Source of the DNA: Subtercola lobariae
Lineage (GTDB): Bacteria > Actinomycetota > Actinomycetes > Actinomycetales > Microbacteriaceae
DNA length: 64,000 bases
Assembly (NCBI RefSeq): GCF_014640255.1
Contig: NZ_BMGP01000002.1
Location: 372,001-436,000, forward strand
Reading direction: 5' to 3'
Position numbers and translations under genes: made by a program. Positions 16,983-27,402 of the stretch are shown here, in pieces. How positions within the stretch are numbered: position 1 is the stretch's first letter; the number at the start of each line of letters is the position of its first letter. The notes under the pieces were generated by a model that saw only the letters and a program-made list of their open reading frames with translations, ran no database searches and had not been told where the DNA came from.

Positions 16983-17537
16983 TCAGTTCGCGGCAGCCAC
17001 CGCACCTTCGTCAATGAACGTCTCGAAAATGCGAGACGCAAAGTCATCGGTGTCGACAGTACCAAGACCGAGCAGCGTTTCGGTGCGCAGGATGCCCGGC
17101 AGAGCTGGCACGCGGTCGAGAATCAATTCACGGAGATGAGTCTGGTCGCTGATGCGAAAGCGAGCGATGAGGTCGAAGCGACCTGTCACAATGGTCAGCT
17201 GCTCGAGCTCCACGATCTCGCTCAGTGCGTCGAGAACCTCTTGCCTGCTCTGACCGGGCCGCAGTGTCAAATTCACCACCGCCACAACACCGAGGCCGAG
17301 GCGCGACCAGTCGATCGCCACCGAATACTGCTTGATGACGCCCGTACGCTCGAAGCGAGCGAGTCGCTCAGCCACGGCGGGCGGCGACATTCCCACCTTG
17401 CGGCTCAGCGCACGCTGCGACTGGCGCGAGTCGACAGCGAGCTCGCGCAGCAGCGCAATGTCTTTGCTGTCGAGGTCAACCTCGGGCTCGTCGAACGTGG
17501 CGCCGACATAGGCTGAAAACGGACTGCGTTTCTTCAT
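16983..17537 (-). CDS. Lrp/AsnC-family transcriptional regulator
   Basis: 184 aa. Winged helix-turn-helix at about residues 18-75 (LDSKDIALLRELAVDSRQSQ, then SPPAVAERLARFERTGVIKQ) and a C-terminal RAM-like ligand/oligomerisation domain (VVAVVNLTLRPGQSR, VTGRFDLIARFRI). ATG at 17537 has GGAG at 6-nt spacing; an earlier start would add MCGVL. The AT-rich stretch just upstream (17553-17600) is a natural place for its own binding sites. Target genes unknown; an amino-acid effector is usual for the family. Confidence 0.88.
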   Translation of the reverse strand: MKKRSPFSAYVGATFDEPEVDLDSKDIALLRELAVDSRQSQRALSRKVGMSPPAVAERLARFERTGVIKQYSVAIDWSRLGLGVVAVVNLTLRPGQSRQEVLDALSEIVELEQLTIVTGRFDLIARFRISDQTHLRELILDRVPALPGILRTETLLGLGTVDTDDFASRIFETFIDEGAVAAAN

Positions 17538-17604
17538 CAATACTCCACACAATTGACCCCTAGAATTACAATTGTGAGTATATCTTACTTATCAGTATAA
17601 AAGA

Positions 17605-17640
17605 GAACCCCGGCACTCCTTCTGTGAAATACCGGGGTTC
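17605..17640 (-). terminator. Terminator of the alpha ribosomal operon (after rplQ)
   Basis: 9-bp GC-rich stem GAACCCCGG/CCGGGGTTC with an 18-nt loop; on the minus strand the stem is followed by TCTTTTATACTG, a U-rich tail. On the plus strand it is also followed by TTCTTTGG, so it may work in both directions. Confidence 0.8.
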
Positions 17641-17661
17641 TTCTTTGGTTTAGCGTTCGAG

Positions 17662-18249
17662 CTACTTATCGTCGGCCTTCTCAGCAGCTTCGGTCTCAAC
17701 CTCGTCAGCAGCGGCGCTGGGCTCTTCGGCCTCAACCGGCTCGCTGGTTTCGACTGCGTCGGTCTCCTCGACGGGAACCGAGGTCTCGGCTTCCGTCTCA
17801 TCGGCCTCGGGCTCGTCGGCAGCATCGGCCGCGGGCTCCGTAGCCGCGGCAGGCGCAGCGACCGTACGGGTCGAGCGAACCTTCGGGGTCACTGGCTCGA
17901 GAACGAGCTCGATCTGAACCATCGAAGCATTGTCGCCCTTACGGAAGCCGAGCTTCGTGATGCGGGTGTACCCGCCCTCACGCTCGGCGACCAGAGGCGC
18001 GATCTCGGTGAAGAGCTCGTGCACAACGGTCTTGTCGCCGATGGTCGCGAGAACGCGACGACGAGCGTGCAGGTCGCCGCGCTTGGCGAACGTGATGAGC
18101 CGCTCGGCTACCGGGCGAAGGCGCTTGGCCTTCGTCTCGGTGGTCTTGATGCTCTTGTGCGTGAACAGGGCTGCTGCCAGGTTGGCGAGCATGAGGCGCT
18201 CGTGCGCCGGCCCACCGCCGAGACGAGGCCCTTTAGTTGGGGTTGGCAT
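17662..18249 (-). CDS. rplQ: 50S ribosomal protein L17 with long acidic tail
   Basis: 195 aa. Residues 1-120 are L17: [36 protein letters not shown], then [25 protein letters not shown]. The last 70 residues are Ala/Glu/Asp/Thr-rich and absent from minimal L17. Ribosome-binding site GGAG 8 nt before ATG. Last gene of the alpha operon, 61 bp after rpoA. Confidence 0.96.
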   Translation of the reverse strand: MPTPTKGPRLGGGPAHERLMLANLAAALFTHKSIKTTETKAKRLRPVAERLITFAKRGDLHARRRVLATIGDKTVVHELFTEIAPLVAEREGGYTRITKLGFRKGDNASMVQIELVLEPVTPKVRSTRTVAAPAAATEPAADAADEPEADETEAETSVPVEETDAVETSEPVEAEEPSAAADEVETEAAEKADDK

Positions 18250-18310
18250 GTCTTTTCTCCAGTAAGTGCGATGAAATCAGTGCGGTCGCCCGCGCAGAAT
18301 TCGTAAAGGG

Positions 18311-19300
18311 TTAGATGTTCTCGTCGTCGTAGCCGCCGTAGAAGTGTGCACCGTCGAAGCCGGGCACCGTGTCTTTCAGCGAGAGGCCAAGCTCGACGAG
18401 CTTGTCTTTGACTTCATCGACCGACTTCTGGCCGAAGTTGCGAATGTTCATGAGCTGCGTCTCCGACAGCGCTACGAGCTCGCTGACGGTGTTGATGCCC
18501 TCACGCTTGAGGCAGTTGTACGAACGAACCGACAGGTCGAGGTCTTCGATCGGCACGGCGAGTTCGCTCGAGAGAACGGCGTCGACCGGCGCGGGGCCGA
18601 TCTCGATGCCCTCTGCGGCGGTGTTGAGCTCGCGAGCAAGGCCGAACAGCTCGGTCAGTGTACGACCGGCAGATGCGATGGCGTCGCGCGGCGTAATGGC
18701 CGGCTTCGTCTCGACGTCGACGACCAGGCGGTCGAAGTCGGTGCGCTCACCGGCACGAGTGGCCTCGACGCGGTAGGTGACCTTCAGAACGGGCGAGTAG
18801 ATCGAGTCGATCGGAATCTGACCGGCTTCGCTGAACTCGCTGCGGTTCTGCGTCGACGACACGTAACCGCGACCGCGCTCGATGATGAGCTCGAGCTCGA
18901 ACTTCGCCTTGTCGTTGAGCGTGGCGATGACCAGCTCGGGGTTGTGAATCTCGACGCCGGCAGGCGCAGAGATGTCAGCAGCCGTGACCTGGCCCGAAGC
19001 GTGCTTACGCAGGTAAGCCGTGATGGGTTCGTCATGCTCGCTCGAAACGACGAGGCCCTTGATGTTCAAGATGATCTCGGTGACATCTTCTTTGACACCA
19101 GGAATGGTGCTGAACTCGTGCAGCACGCCGTCGAGGCGGATGCTCGTGACAGCCGCTCCCGGAATGCTCGAGAGCAGGGTGCGGCGAAGTGAGTTACCGA
19201 GGGTGTAACCGAAACCGGGCTCCAGCGGTTCGATGACGAACCGTGAACGGAACTCCGAGATGTTCTCTTCGGTGAGCGTTGGACGCTGTGCAATAAGCAC
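18311..19300 (-). CDS. rpoA: DNA-directed RNA polymerase subunit alpha
   Basis: 329 aa. N-terminal dimerisation domain contains [29 protein letters not shown]; the C-terminal domain (about 250-315) contains [22 protein letters not shown] and [19 protein letters not shown], which contact UP elements and activators. Starts with GTG preceded by AAAGGA at 7 nt. It follows rpsK without rpsD between them, and two hairpins occupy the 131-bp gap. Confidence 0.97.
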   Translation of the reverse strand: MLIAQRPTLTEENISEFRSRFVIEPLEPGFGYTLGNSLRRTLLSSIPGAAVTSIRLDGVLHEFSTIPGVKEDVTEIILNIKGLVVSSEHDEPITAYLRKHASGQVTAADISAPAGVEIHNPELVIATLNDKAKFELELIIERGRGYVSSTQNRSEFSEAGQIPIDSIYSPVLKVTYRVEATRAGERTDFDRLVVDVETKPAITPRDAIASAGRTLTELFGLARELNTAAEGIEIGPAPVDAVLSSELAVPIEDLDLSVRSYNCLKREGINTVSELVALSETQLMNIRNFGQKSVDEVKDKLVELGLSLKDTVPGFDGAHFYGGYDDENI

Positions 19301-19318
19301 TGTGGATTCCTTTCGGCT

Positions 19319-19340
19319 AAGTGTCCGCTATATGACACTT
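19319..19340 (-). other. Inverted repeat in the rpoA leader
   Basis: AAGTGTC, 8-nt loop, GACACTT: a perfect 7-bp inverted repeat ending 19 bp before the rpoA start codon and adjacent to its ribosome-binding site. It could be an RNA hairpin or an operator. Confidence 0.4.
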
Positions 19341-19379
19341 GCGATGTAGAGATAGTGAATTTTCAAAGTGAACGGCCTA

Positions 19380-19411
19380 AGCGGCGCGACGCGCACAGGC
19401 GTCACGCCGCT
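19380..19411 (-). other. Hairpin between rpsK and rpoA
   Basis: 13-bp GC-rich stem (AGCGGCGCGACGC with GCGTCACGCCGCT) with one mismatch and a 6-nt loop. It lies where many actinobacteria carry rpsD. The minus-strand tail (TTAGGCCGTTC) is not U-rich, so attenuation or mRNA processing is as likely as termination. Confidence 0.45.
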
Positions 19412-19431
19412 AGGGCAAGAAAGGAATGGAA

Positions 19432-19830
19432 CTACACGCGGCGGCGCTTGGGGGGGCGGCACCCGTTGTGCGCCTGCGGGGTCACGTCGTTGATCGAGCC
19501 GACCTCGAGGCCAGCGGCCTGAAGCGAACGGATCGCGGTCTCGCGGCCTGAACCCGGGCCCTTGACGAAGACGTCGACCTTCTTGACGCCCTGCTCCTGC
19601 GCCTGGCGAGCAGCAGACTCGGCCGACAGCTGTGCGGCGAAAGGGGTCGACTTACGCGAACCCTTGAAGCCGACGGTGCCTGACGAGGCCCAGCTCAACA
19701 CGGCGCCCGAAGGGTCGGTGATGGTCACGATGGTGTTGTTGAACGTCGACTTGATGTGAGCCTGGCCCACGGGAACGTTCTTCTTCTCTTTACGCCGCGG
19801 CTTACGAGCGGCCGATTTTGGTGCTGCCAT
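19432..19830 (-). CDS. rpsK: 30S ribosomal protein S11
   Basis: 132 aa. [43 protein letters not shown] and the C-terminal [22 protein letters not shown] are diagnostic. Platform protein of the 30S subunit. 63 bp after rpsM. Confidence 0.97.
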   Translation of the reverse strand: MAAPKSAARKPRRKEKKNVPVGQAHIKSTFNNTIVTITDPSGAVLSWASSGTVGFKGSRKSTPFAAQLSAESAARQAQEQGVKKVDVFVKGPGSGRETAIRSLQAAGLEVGSINDVTPQAHNGCRPPKRRRV

Positions 19831-19893
19831 TGTTTTCTCCTAAAAACGTCTATGGCGATGCCTGCTTGGGGGCGCTAGGCCCGCAAGTGTTGG

Positions 19894-20268
19894 CTATCGG
19901 GCCTTCTTCTTGCCTGCAACGGTGCGCTTCGGGCCCTTGCGGGTACGAGCGTTGGTCTTGGTGCGCTGCCCGTGAACGGGCAGGCCGCGACGGTGACGAA
20001 TACCCTGGTAGCTGCCGATCTCGACCTTGCGGCGAATGTCGGCTGCGACCTCACGACGAAGGTCACCTTCAACCTTGTAGGTACCTTCGATGTGCTCACG
20101 CAGAGCGAGCAGCTGCTCGTCGGTGAGGTCTTTGACGCGGGTGTCGCCATCGATTGCGGTGTCAGCGAGAGTCTGAAGAGCCCTCGTGTGGCCGACGCCG
20201 TAGATGTAAGTCAGTGCGACCTCCACGCGCTTGTCGCGTGGAATGTCTACTCCTGCAATACGTGCCAT
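19894..20268 (-). CDS. rpsM: 30S ribosomal protein S13
   Basis: 124 aa. [30 protein letters not shown] at the start and [28 protein letters not shown] at the end, the basic tail that contacts P-site tRNA. Head protein of the 30S subunit. Confidence 0.97.
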   Translation of the reverse strand: MARIAGVDIPRDKRVEVALTYIYGVGHTRALQTLADTAIDGDTRVKDLTDEQLLALREHIEGTYKVEGDLRREVAADIRRKVEIGSYQGIRHRRGLPVHGQRTKTNARTRKGPKRTVAGKKKAR

Positions 20269-20417
20269 GGTGGCATGTCTCCTGTAGATGAGTGGAGGTG
20301 TGGGGCAAGACCTGTGCTGCGGCCTCCAACCGCAGGTGTCCCCCGGCGAAACTCGCGTTCCGCCGGGTTCTGGCCTTGCTATCTAGCTTTCGATATTCAG
20401 TTAGAAATAATTTCTGC

Positions 20418-20534
20418 TTAGCCCTGGCGTTGCTTGTGGCGCGGGTTCGACTTGCAGATGACCATCACGTTGCCATTGCGGCGAATGACGCGGCAGTGCT
20501 CGCAGATGGGCTTGACGCTGGGGTTGACCTTCAT
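20418..20534 (-). CDS. rpmJ: 50S ribosomal protein L36
   Basis: 38 aa reading [20 protein letters not shown] and ending NPRHKQRQG. The zinc-ribbon ligands (Cys11, Cys14, Cys27 and His33) are all present, so this is the zinc-binding form. It lies between infA and rpsM as in other bacteria. A 7-bp hairpin (CCCGCCA/TGGCGGG, 20562-20579) lies between it and infA. Confidence 0.96.
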   Translation of the reverse strand: MKVNPSVKPICEHCRVIRRNGNVMVICKSNPRHKQRQG

Positions 20535-20616
20535 GATTGTTCCTTTTTCGCTGTCTTCGTACCCGCCAGATGTGGCGGGCCGTTACTTCTCAGCGATCAT
20601 TACGTGTAGCGGCGGT

Positions 20617-20838
20617 TTACTTGTAGCGGTAAACAATGCGACCACGGGTGAGGTCGTAGGGGCTGAGCTCTACGATCACGCGGTCTTCTGGAAGAATGCG
20701 AATGTAGTGCTGTCGCATCTTGCCCGAAATGTGGGCAAGAACTTTGTGTCCGTTGGTCAACTCGACGCGAAACATCGCGTTGGGAAGAGCCTCGACCACT
20801 GCGCCCTCGATCTCGATGACACCGTCTTTTTTGGCCAT
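20617..20838 (-). CDS. infA: Translation initiation factor IF-1
   Basis: 73 aa OB-fold protein: [20 protein letters not shown] through GRIVYRYK. Blocks the A-site during initiation. First gene of the infA-rpmJ-rpsM-rpsK-rpoA-rplQ transcript. The upstream gap (20839-21000) must hold the promoter; a 7-bp inverted repeat GCACAAT-N10-ATTGTGC (20948-20971) is the only clear structure there. Confidence 0.97.
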   Translation of the reverse strand: MAKKDGVIEIEGAVVEALPNAMFRVELTNGHKVLAHISGKMRQHYIRILPEDRVIVELSPYDLTRGRIVYRYK

Positions 20839-21000
20839 AACTCACTGTCTGTATAATGCTGCGTTGTAATGATTGCTGGTCGTGCGTTTGTTTTCTCGGT
20901 GTGAATTGGCGCGCTGAACACGCTCGAAACACCAAAGATCGAGCTTAGCACAATCTAGGTGTATATTGTGCCGCGCGGGTGAGTGGATGCTCGCGCGAAC

Positions 21001-21441
21001 CTAGCGCTCGTTGACCACCGAGAGCAGGGCGAAGACCGCCTCATCGCTCGGCGCATGACGCACCTTCTCCACCAGTTCGGCGTCGCTGAAGATGTCGGTC
21101 AGCCGCGCCAGAATCTGGGCCGTGCCCTCTTCATCACTCGCGATCGCCACAACGAAGCGAACCTCGTTGCCGCCCCAATCGACCGGCTTCGAATAGCGCA
21201 CCATCGAGATACCGGGTGTCAGAACAGCGGCCGCCGACTCGGCTCCGCCTCGTGGTGCGGCGAAGAAGTTGCCGACGTAACTCGACTCCGATTCTTCGCG
21301 CGCGAGCATCGACGTCAGGTAGTCGTTGGTCACGGCTCCCGCAGCCAGCAAGAGTTCGTTCGCCTCAGAGATCGCATCGTCTCTCGTTGAAGCACTGCCA
21401 TTGATCTTGATCGATGTCTGGCTCAAAACGTCGTCGCTCAT
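21001..21441 (-). CDS. EIIA-like (mannitol/fructose PTS type) protein lacking the phospho-histidine
   Basis: 146 aa, whole length resembling the PTS EIIA domain of the mannitol/fructose class: AISEANELLLAAGAVTNDYLTSMLAREESE, VGNFFAAPRG, then VDWGGNEVRFVVAIASDEE and LTDIFSDAELVEKVRHA. In active EIIA the third block is GIAIPHG and its His is phosphorylated; here that position is Arg64 (CGA codon at 21250-21252). Phosphotransfer by the usual chemistry is therefore not expected, and a regulatory role is likelier. It stands alone between map and infA, with no EIIB or EIIC gene. ATG at 21441 is chosen; a GTG two codons earlier is possible. Confidence 0.8.
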   Translation of the reverse strand: MSDDVLSQTSIKINGSASTRDDAISEANELLLAAGAVTNDYLTSMLAREESESSYVGNFFAAPRGGAESAAAVLTPGISMVRYSKPVDWGGNEVRFVVAIASDEEGTAQILARLTDIFSDAELVEKVRHAPSDEAVFALLSVVNER

Positions 21442-21474
21442 ACCCACCAGCCTACGCCGCGCTGAGCCCGACGT

Positions 21475-22335
21475 TCACGCGATCGGAACCGGCGTCACAC
21501 CGAGGGCGCGCAGCCCCGCGGCACCACCATCGGCGGCCGTCAGCACCCAAATGCCATCGCGATGCACGGCCACCGAGTGCTCCCAATGCGCGGCCATGCT
21601 CCCGTCGGCCGTCGACACCGTCCATTCGTCGTCGCCCACCACGGTATCGATTCCGCCGGCCGTGATCATCGGTTCGATGGCGACAACGAGCCCCGGTTTC
21701 ACGTCGGGCCCCTTTGCGCGCACCCGATAGTTGAAGACCGGCGGTTCTTCGTGCATGCTCCGGCCGATGCCGTGGCCGATGTAGTCAGTGAGAATGCCGT
21801 ATTCGCCCTGCGACTCCACATATTCTTCGATTGCCGCGCCCACCTCGTTGAGGTGCCGTGCCACTGCAAGTCTGGCGATCCCTCGCCACATCGACGCTTC
21901 TGTAACGTCAGCGAGTCGCTGGCGCTCAGCCACCAGCTCGGGTCGATCGGGGTCAGGCACCACGATGGTGATCGCCGAGTCGCCGCTCCAACCGCCTACG
22001 TCAGCGCCCGAATCGATCGAGACGATGTCGCCAGCCGCAATCACACGTTCGCCCGGGATGCCGTGCACCACTTCGTCGTTCACCGACGAGCAGACGGTGT
22101 GCCGATACCCGGGCACCATCTGAAAGTTCGACACTCCCCCGTGAGCGCGAATCGCGGCGTCTGCGATGTCATTGAGCTGCCTCGTTGTGATGCCGGGGCG
22201 AATGGCCGCACGAACGGCCTCGAGCGACGCGAGCGTGGCAAGGCCAGGAGCCAGCATCAGCCGGAGTTCGGCAGGGGTCTTGTAGAAGTCTTTGCGGGCC
22301 ACGTCAGCTGGCGAGAAGGGCGATGCCACGGGCAT
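21475..22335 (-). CDS. map: Methionine aminopeptidase, type I
   Basis: Removes initiator Met from nascent proteins; pita-bread metalloenzyme, 286 aa. Substrate and metal sites are visible in [37 protein letters not shown] (two Asp), [13 protein letters not shown] (His), IEPMI (Glu) and the final WEHSVAV (Glu). The ATG at 22335 overlaps adk by 32 bp; a GTG at 22302, just past the adk stop, is an alternative start but has no ribosome-binding site. End of the secY-adk-map part of the spc operon. Confidence 0.94.
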   Translation of the reverse strand: MPVASPFSPADVARKDFYKTPAELRLMLAPGLATLASLEAVRAAIRPGITTRQLNDIADAAIRAHGGVSNFQMVPGYRHTVCSSVNDEVVHGIPGERVIAAGDIVSIDSGADVGGWSGDSAITIVVPDPDRPELVAERQRLADVTEASMWRGIARLAVARHLNEVGAAIEEYVESQGEYGILTDYIGHGIGRSMHEEPPVFNYRVRAKGPDVKPGLVVAIEPMITAGGIDTVVGDDEWTVSTADGSMAAHWEHSVAVHRDGIWVLTAADGGAAGLRALGVTPVPIA

Positions 22336-22894
22336 CGAGAGCCCCGGTGATGCGCGCCGTCACGTCGTCGACCGAACCGAGACCGTCGACCTCGACCACT
22401 AGGCCGCGGTCGCTGTAGATCTCGATCAGCGGGGCCGTCTGCTCGGCGTACACGTCGAGTCGGTGACGAATCACGTCTTCGGTGTCATCGCTTCGACCCT
22501 GCTCGAGTGCGCGTTTCGACAGGCGCTTCACGATCTCATCTGAATCGGCGACGAGCAGCACGACGACGTCGAGTTCGTGGCCCGTGCCAGCCAGAATGTC
22601 GTCGAGCTCAGCCACCTGCGCCGCAGTACGCGGGTACCCGTCGAGCAGAAACCCGTTGTCGACGTCAGGCTCATTCAAGCGGCTTCGAACCAGGTCGTTC
22701 GTCAGGCTGTCGGGAACGTACTTTCCTGCATTCATGAACTCTGCAGCTTTCAGACCGAGTTCGGTGCCGTTCTGAACGTTCGATCTAAAGATGTCGCCGG
22801 TCGAGATTGCCGGCACGTTGCAGGCCTGCGACAGCCGCACAGCCTGGGTGCCTTTGCCGGCGCCGGGTGGACCAATCAGCAGGAGTCGTGTCAA
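22304..22894 (-). CDS. adk: Adenylate kinase (short form)
   Basis: AMP + ATP to 2 ADP. 196 aa; P-loop [10 protein letters not shown] at residues 8-17, [22 protein letters not shown]. The long LID insertion is missing ([21 protein letters not shown] follows directly), which is the short actinobacterial variety. The start overlaps the secY stop region by 4 bp. Confidence 0.96.
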   Translation of the reverse strand: MTRLLLIGPPGAGKGTQAVRLSQACNVPAISTGDIFRSNVQNGTELGLKAAEFMNAGKYVPDSLTNDLVRSRLNEPDVDNGFLLDGYPRTAAQVAELDDILAGTGHELDVVVLLVADSDEIVKRLSKRALEQGRSDDTEDVIRHRLDVYAEQTAPLIEIYSDRGLVVEVDGLGSVDDVTARITGALDARGIALLAS

Positions 22895-24213
22895 CGCAGA
22901 AGCCCTTCGTAATGGCGTTGCTGGAGTTGCGAGTCTATCTGCTTCACGGTCTCGAGCCCGACACCCACAATGATGAGGATCGATGCGCCACCGAACGGGA
23001 AGTTCTGGTTGGCACCGACCAGCACGAACGCGATCAGCGGAATCAGCGCGATGAGGCCGAGGTAGATAGCGCCCGCAAGGGTGATACGGGTCAGAACGTA
23101 GTCGAGGTACTGCGCAGTCGGCCGGCCGGCACGGATGCCCGGAATGAAGCCGCCGTACTTCTTCATGTTGTCGGCAACCTCTTCGGGGTTGAAGGTGATG
23201 GCCACGTAGAAGTACGTGAACCCCACGATCAGCAAGAAGTACAGCAACATATACAGCGGGTGATTGCCGCTGGTGAGGTAGTTCGTGACCCAGGTGACCC
23301 AGGCAGCCGGCTCTTGGCCCGCCTTCGGCTGGTTGAACTGCGCGATGAGCGCAGGCAGGTACAACAGCGACGACGCGAAGATCACGGGCACCACGCCGGC
23401 CATATTGACCTTGATGGGTATGTAGGTGTTGTTGCCGCCGTAGGTTCGCCTGCCCACCATGCGTTTGGCGTATTGCACAGGTATTCGGCGCTGCGATTGT
23501 TCGACGAAGACCACCGCCGCCATGATGGCGACGCCGATCACAATGACGATGGCGAGCACCTCCCAGCCCTGCTGCTGCTGAATGGCAACCAGCGAACCCG
23601 GAAAGCGGGCGGCGATCGAGGTGAAGATGAGCAGCGACATACCGTTGCCGATGCCGCGCTCGGTCACGAGCTCACCCATCCACATGATGAGGCCGGTACC
23701 GGCGGTCATCGTGATCACCATCAGCAGAATCGCATACCAGGCATCGTTCGTGATGAGCTGCGTGCACTGCGTCGTGGTGCTCGTACCGAACAGGGCGCCG
23801 CTTCGCGCCACGGTGATGAGGGTGGTCGACTGCAGCACGCCGAGGGCGATGGTGAGGTAACGGGTGTACTGAGTGAGGCGGCTTTGGCCGGCCTGACCCT
23901 CTTTGTACAGTGTTTCGAAGTGCGGAATGACCACACGCAGCAGTTGCACGATGATCGACGCCGTGATGTAAGGCATGATGCCCAGGGCGAAAATCGAGAG
24001 TTGCAACAGCGCGCCACCGCTGAACAGGTTGACGAGCTCATAGAGCCCCGACGTGTTCTGGTTCGCGGCTAGACAGGCCTGCACGTTGCCGAAGTCGACA
24101 AAGGGCGCGGGAATGAACGACCCGAGCCTGAACAGCGCGACGATGCCGAGCGTGAACAGAATTTTCCGGCGGAGATCCGGAGTACGGAAGATCCTGCCGA
24201 CGGCTCTAAACAA
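22891..24213 (-). CDS. secY: Protein translocase subunit SecY
   Basis: Channel subunit of the Sec translocon, 440 aa, ten membrane segments. Diagnostic pieces: [21 protein letters not shown] at the start, LNIFSGG-like [24 protein letters not shown] (plug region), [27 protein letters not shown], and [30 protein letters not shown]. Sits between rplO and adk as usual; the 152-bp gap to rplO may hold a secondary promoter. Confidence 0.97.
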   Translation of the reverse strand: MFRAVGRIFRTPDLRRKILFTLGIVALFRLGSFIPAPFVDFGNVQACLAANQNTSGLYELVNLFSGGALLQLSIFALGIMPYITASIIVQLLRVVIPHFETLYKEGQAGQSRLTQYTRYLTIALGVLQSTTLITVARSGALFGTSTTTQCTQLITNDAWYAILLMVITMTAGTGLIMWMGELVTERGIGNGMSLLIFTSIAARFPGSLVAIQQQQGWEVLAIVIVIGVAIMAAVVFVEQSQRRIPVQYAKRMVGRRTYGGNNTYIPIKVNMAGVVPVIFASSLLYLPALIAQFNQPKAGQEPAAWVTWVTNYLTSGNHPLYMLLYFLLIVGFTYFYVAITFNPEEVADNMKKYGGFIPGIRAGRPTAQYLDYVLTRITLAGAIYLGLIALIPLIAFVLVGANQNFPFGGASILIIVGVGLETVKQIDSQLQQRHYEGLLR

Positions 24214-24365
24214 AAAACGGCCTCCTGCTAGGTAAAAACGAGACTTGCGCGGGCACAGTCATCGCAGGAAGTAATTCCCACGAAGACTCTACTCGAACTC
24301 GCCGGGCCGGGAGGCCAAAGGGCGGCTGCCAGAAAGACAGCCGCCCCCGCGACGAGCATGCAGCG

Positions 24366-25097
24366 TTACTTGACGGAGCCACCTGCGGCGACGATCTTCT
24401 GCTCGGCAGAGCCGGAGACCTTGTCGACGGTGACGTTCAGCTTGACCGCAATATCCCCATTGCCGAGAACTTTGACCTTCTCGTTGTTACGAACGGCACC
24501 CTTCGAGACGAGGTCGGCAATCGTGACCTCACCCCCTGACGGGTATAACTCGGCCAGACGGTCGAGGTTCACAACCTGGTACTCGATTTTGAACGGGTTC
24601 TTGAACCCGCGCAGCTTCGGTGTGCGCATGTGCTGCGGCATCTGGCCACCCTCGAACCCGAGACGCACGTTGTAGCGCGCCTTCGTGCCCTTGGTGCCAC
24701 GACCCGCGGTCTTACCCTTCGAGCCTTCGCCACGGCCGACGCGCGTACGCGCCTTCTTCGAACCCGCGGCGGGGCGAAGGTGGTGCACCTTCAGAACCTG
24801 CTCACGAGCTTCGGCCGGCTCGGCCTTCGCCTTCGCAGGCTTGGTCTCCGTCACGGTCTCAGCCTTGGCAGCCTTCGCGGCAGCGGCCTTGGGAGCAGCA
24901 GCCTTCGGGGCCTTCGCGGCGGGGGCGTCGGTCGAAGCCTCAGCCTTCGCTGCAGCAGCCTTGGGGGCCTTTGCAGCAGCGGTCTCAGTCTTCGGCGCAG
25001 CCTTCGCCTTGGGAGCAGCGTCAGCCTTGGGCGCTGCCTTGGTGGCAGGCGCCTTCTTCGGCGCTACCTCGGTAGCGTCGTTCTTCTCGTCAGTCAT
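24366..25097 (-). CDS. rplO: 50S ribosomal protein L15 with a 100-residue N-terminal extension
   Basis: 243 aa. Ordinary L15 begins at about residue 101 ([20 protein letters not shown], then [19 protein letters not shown] and the C-terminal [16 protein letters not shown]). The first 100 residues are made of APKA/AAKA/KAAP-type repeats rich in Lys and Ala, resembling a histone-H1-like tail. The long form is supported by its ATG, which overlaps the rpmD stop in this tight operon, and by open reading through the tail. Confidence 0.95.
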   Translation of the reverse strand: MTDEKNDATEVAPKKAPATKAAPKADAAPKAKAAPKTETAAAKAPKAAAAKAEASTDAPAAKAPKAAAPKAAAAKAAKAETVTETKPAKAKAEPAEAREQVLKVHHLRPAAGSKKARTRVGRGEGSKGKTAGRGTKGTKARYNVRLGFEGGQMPQHMRTPKLRGFKNPFKIEYQVVNLDRLAELYPSGGEVTIADLVSKGAVRNNEKVKVLGNGDIAVKLNVTVDKVSGSAEQKIVAAGGSVK

Positions 25098-25282
25098 TAG
25101 TCAATCTCCTCGACTTTGACCAGGTGAGCGACGTGGCGCACATAGCCACGGTTCTGCGAGTTGTCTTCACGCACGACGAACTGGCCGATGCGGTGAAGAC
25201 CGAGGCTACGCAGGGTATCGCGCTGGTCTTGCTTTTCGCTGATCTTGGACTTGATCTGCGTGATCTTGAGGCTCGTAGCCAT
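25097..25282 (-). CDS. rpmD: 50S ribosomal protein L30
   Basis: 61 aa: [29 protein letters not shown] typical of L30. Its ATG shares one base with the rpsE stop and its stop overlaps the rplO start, showing translational coupling. Confidence 0.95.
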   Translation of the reverse strand: MATSLKITQIKSKISEKQDQRDTLRSLGLHRIGQFVVREDNSQNRGYVRHVAHLVKVEEID

Positions 25283-25998
25283 TACGCACCTGCCTTTGCG
25301 AGGGCCGCCGCAGCATCTGCGTCAGCCTGGGCACGCAACAGACGAGCCGGCACAACCTGCTCGAGAGTCAGGCCACGGCGTGCTGCCACGGCGCGAGGCT
25401 CTTCGAGTTGCTTGAGGGCTTCGACGGTCGCGTGAACGATGTTGATGGTGTTCGACGACCCGAGCGACTTGCTCAAAACGTCGTGGATGCCCGCACACTC
25501 CAGCACCGCGCGAACGGGGCCACCGGCGATAACACCGGTACCCGCAGCAGCGGGGCGAAGAAGCACAACACCGGCAGCCGCCTCACCCTGAACGGGGTGC
25601 GGAATGGTGTTGGCGACGCGGGGAACGCGGAAGAAGTTCTTCTTGGCCTCTTCGACGCCCTTCGAGATTGCGGTCGGCACCTCACGGGCCTTGCCGTACC
25701 CGACACCTACCAGACCGTTGCCGTCACCGACGACGACGAGAGCGGTGAAGCTGAAGCGACGACCACCCTTCACCACCTTCGAGACGCGGTTGATGGTGAC
25801 AACACGCTCGAGAAACTGGCTCTTCTCAGAGTCACGTGACCCGCGGTCTTTGTTGGGGTTGCGCTCGCGGCCACCACGACGAGCCTCGCGAGGCTCGTTC
25901 TGGGCTGCGGGAGCTTCGGTTGTGGTCGCTTCGGCCGTGGTGGCCGCTGCGGTCGTAGCTTCTGCCACGTCAGCTTCCTTTGCTTTTTCGTCACTCAC
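25282..25998 (-). CDS. rpsE: 30S ribosomal protein S5
   Basis: 238 aa. Core from about residue 60: [47 protein letters not shown] and the second domain [39 protein letters not shown]. The first 55 residues are Ala/Thr/Glu then Arg-rich, an extension longer than in most bacteria. Overlaps rplR by 4 bp. Confidence 0.96.
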   Translation of the reverse strand: MSDEKAKEADVAEATTAAATTAEATTTEAPAAQNEPREARRGGRERNPNKDRGSRDSEKSQFLERVVTINRVSKVVKGGRRFSFTALVVVGDGNGLVGVGYGKAREVPTAISKGVEEAKKNFFRVPRVANTIPHPVQGEAAAGVVLLRPAAAGTGVIAGGPVRAVLECAGIHDVLSKSLGSSNTINIVHATVEALKQLEEPRAVAARRGLTLEQVVPARLLRAQADADAAAALAKAGA

Positions 25999-26366
25999 AG
26001 GTCAAGTCCACCTTCTCGAGCGCCTTCGGCGACTGCCGCCACGCGCCCGGCGTAGCGGTTACCACCGCGGTCAAATACGACTGCTTCGATGCCAGCAGCC
26101 TTGGCGCGCTCGGCGACGAGCTCTCCCACTTTGTGGGCCTTGGCCGACTTGTCACCCTCGAAGGTGCGCAGGTCAGCTTCGAGCGTCGACGCCGAAGCGA
26201 CGGTGAAACCCTTGCTGTCGTCGACGACCTGAACGAATACGTGACGGGCCGAGCGGGTGACCACCAGGCGGGGGCGAACCTCCGTGCCGACGACCTTCTT
26301 GCGAAGGCGGTCGTGGCGACGACCGCGTGCTGCGGCCTTGCTCTTGCCTCTAGTTCCTGTAGCCAT
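25995..26366 (-). CDS. rplR: 50S ribosomal protein L18
   Basis: 123 aa; [31 protein letters not shown] and [25 protein letters not shown] are standard. Binds 5S rRNA. Confidence 0.96.
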   Translation of the reverse strand: MATGTRGKSKAAARGRRHDRLRKKVVGTEVRPRLVVTRSARHVFVQVVDDSKGFTVASASTLEADLRTFEGDKSAKAHKVGELVAERAKAAGIEAVVFDRGGNRYAGRVAAVAEGAREGGLDL

Positions 26367-26368
26367 GA

Positions 26369-26905
26369 TTACTTACCGCTCTTTCCGGCCTTGCGACGAA
26401 CGACCTCGCCGGCGTAGCGCACACCCTTGCCCTTATAAGGCTCAGGCTTGCGCAACTTACGAATGTTGGCAGCTACTTCGCCCACAGCCTGCTTGTCGAT
26501 ACCGCTGACAGTGAGCTTGTTGACGCCCTCGACCGTGAAGCTGATGCCCGCGGGCGGCTCGACGGTGATGGAGTGTGAGTAGCCGAGTGCGAACTCGATG
26601 TTCGCGCCCTTGGCGGCCACGCGGTAACCGGTACCGACAACCTCGAGGCCCTTGGTGTAGCCCTCAGTGACGCCGATGATCTGGTTCGCGATGAGCGTGC
26701 GGGTCAGGCCGTGCAGCGAACGCGATTCGCGCTCGTCGTCGGGGCGGGTGACTAGAATCTGGCCGTCTTCGATCTTCGCCTCGATGGGGGCCTTGACGGT
26801 GAGCGCGAGCTCGCCCTTCGGGCCCTTCACCTTAACGTCTTGACCGTTGATGGTGATGTCGACTCCAGCAGGAATCTCGATCGGTAGTCTTCCAATACGT
26901 GACAT
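26369..26905 (-). CDS. rplF: 50S ribosomal protein L6
   Basis: 178 aa. [33 protein letters not shown] at the start; [27 protein letters not shown] at the end. Lies near the factor-binding centre of the 50S subunit. Confidence 0.97.
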   Translation of the reverse strand: MSRIGRLPIEIPAGVDITINGQDVKVKGPKGELALTVKAPIEAKIEDGQILVTRPDDERESRSLHGLTRTLIANQIIGVTEGYTKGLEVVGTGYRVAAKGANIEFALGYSHSITVEPPAGISFTVEGVNKLTVSGIDKQAVGEVAANIRKLRKPEPYKGKGVRYAGEVVRRKAGKSGK

Positions 26906-26911
26906 CAGTGA

Positions 26912-27310
26912 TCACCACACGTAGGCGAGAACTTCTCCGCCCACGCCTTTCTGTGAGGCCTGTCGGTCGGTCAGAAGACCTGACGACGTCGAAAGAATTG
27001 CTACTCCGAGGCCACCCAGAACGGTGGGAATCTCGGTGGACTTCGCGTAGACGCGAAGGCCGGGCTTCGAAACGCGCTTGATGCCCGCGATGGAGCGCTC
27101 ACGGTTCGGCCCGAACTTGAGTGACAGGGTCAGCGTCTGACCGACGGCAGCGTCTTTGACGTGCCACTCGGAGATGTAACCCTCGCTCTTCAGAATGTCG
27201 GCGATGTGCGACTTGAGCTTGCTGTGCGGCATCGACACGGTTTCGTGGAATGCCGAGTTAGCGTTGCGCAGTCTGGTCAGCATGTCTGCGACCGGATCTG
27301 TCATTGTCAT
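26912..27310 (-). CDS. rpsH: 30S ribosomal protein S8
   Basis: 132 aa from ATG at 27310 (AAGGG 10 nt upstream). [33 protein letters not shown] and the C-terminal [26 protein letters not shown] are diagnostic. A longer in-frame reading adds 11 residues that no S8 has. The 108-bp gap before it, where S14 normally lies, holds only a hairpin. Confidence 0.96.
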   Translation of the reverse strand: MTMTDPVADMLTRLRNANSAFHETVSMPHSKLKSHIADILKSEGYISEWHVKDAAVGQTLTLSLKFGPNRERSIAGIKRVSKPGLRVYAKSTEIPTVLGGLGVAILSTSSGLLTDRQASQKGVGGEVLAYVW

Positions 27311-27374
27311 TGGAGTGTTGCCCTTCTGGCCTGGTTTCGACACCCTTTTCGAGGATGCCGACCTGTGGTCTCTG

Positions 27375-27402
27375 CCAAGCTCAGCCGAATTGCTGAGCTT
27401 GG
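27375..27402 (-). other. Hairpin in the rplE-rpsH gap
   Basis: Perfect 11-bp stem CCAAGCTCAGC/GCTGAGCTTGG with a 6-nt loop, in the place normally held by rpsN/rpsZ. No U-run follows on the minus strand, so it is not a standard terminator. A ribosomal-protein-binding or processing site is possible. Confidence 0.5.
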
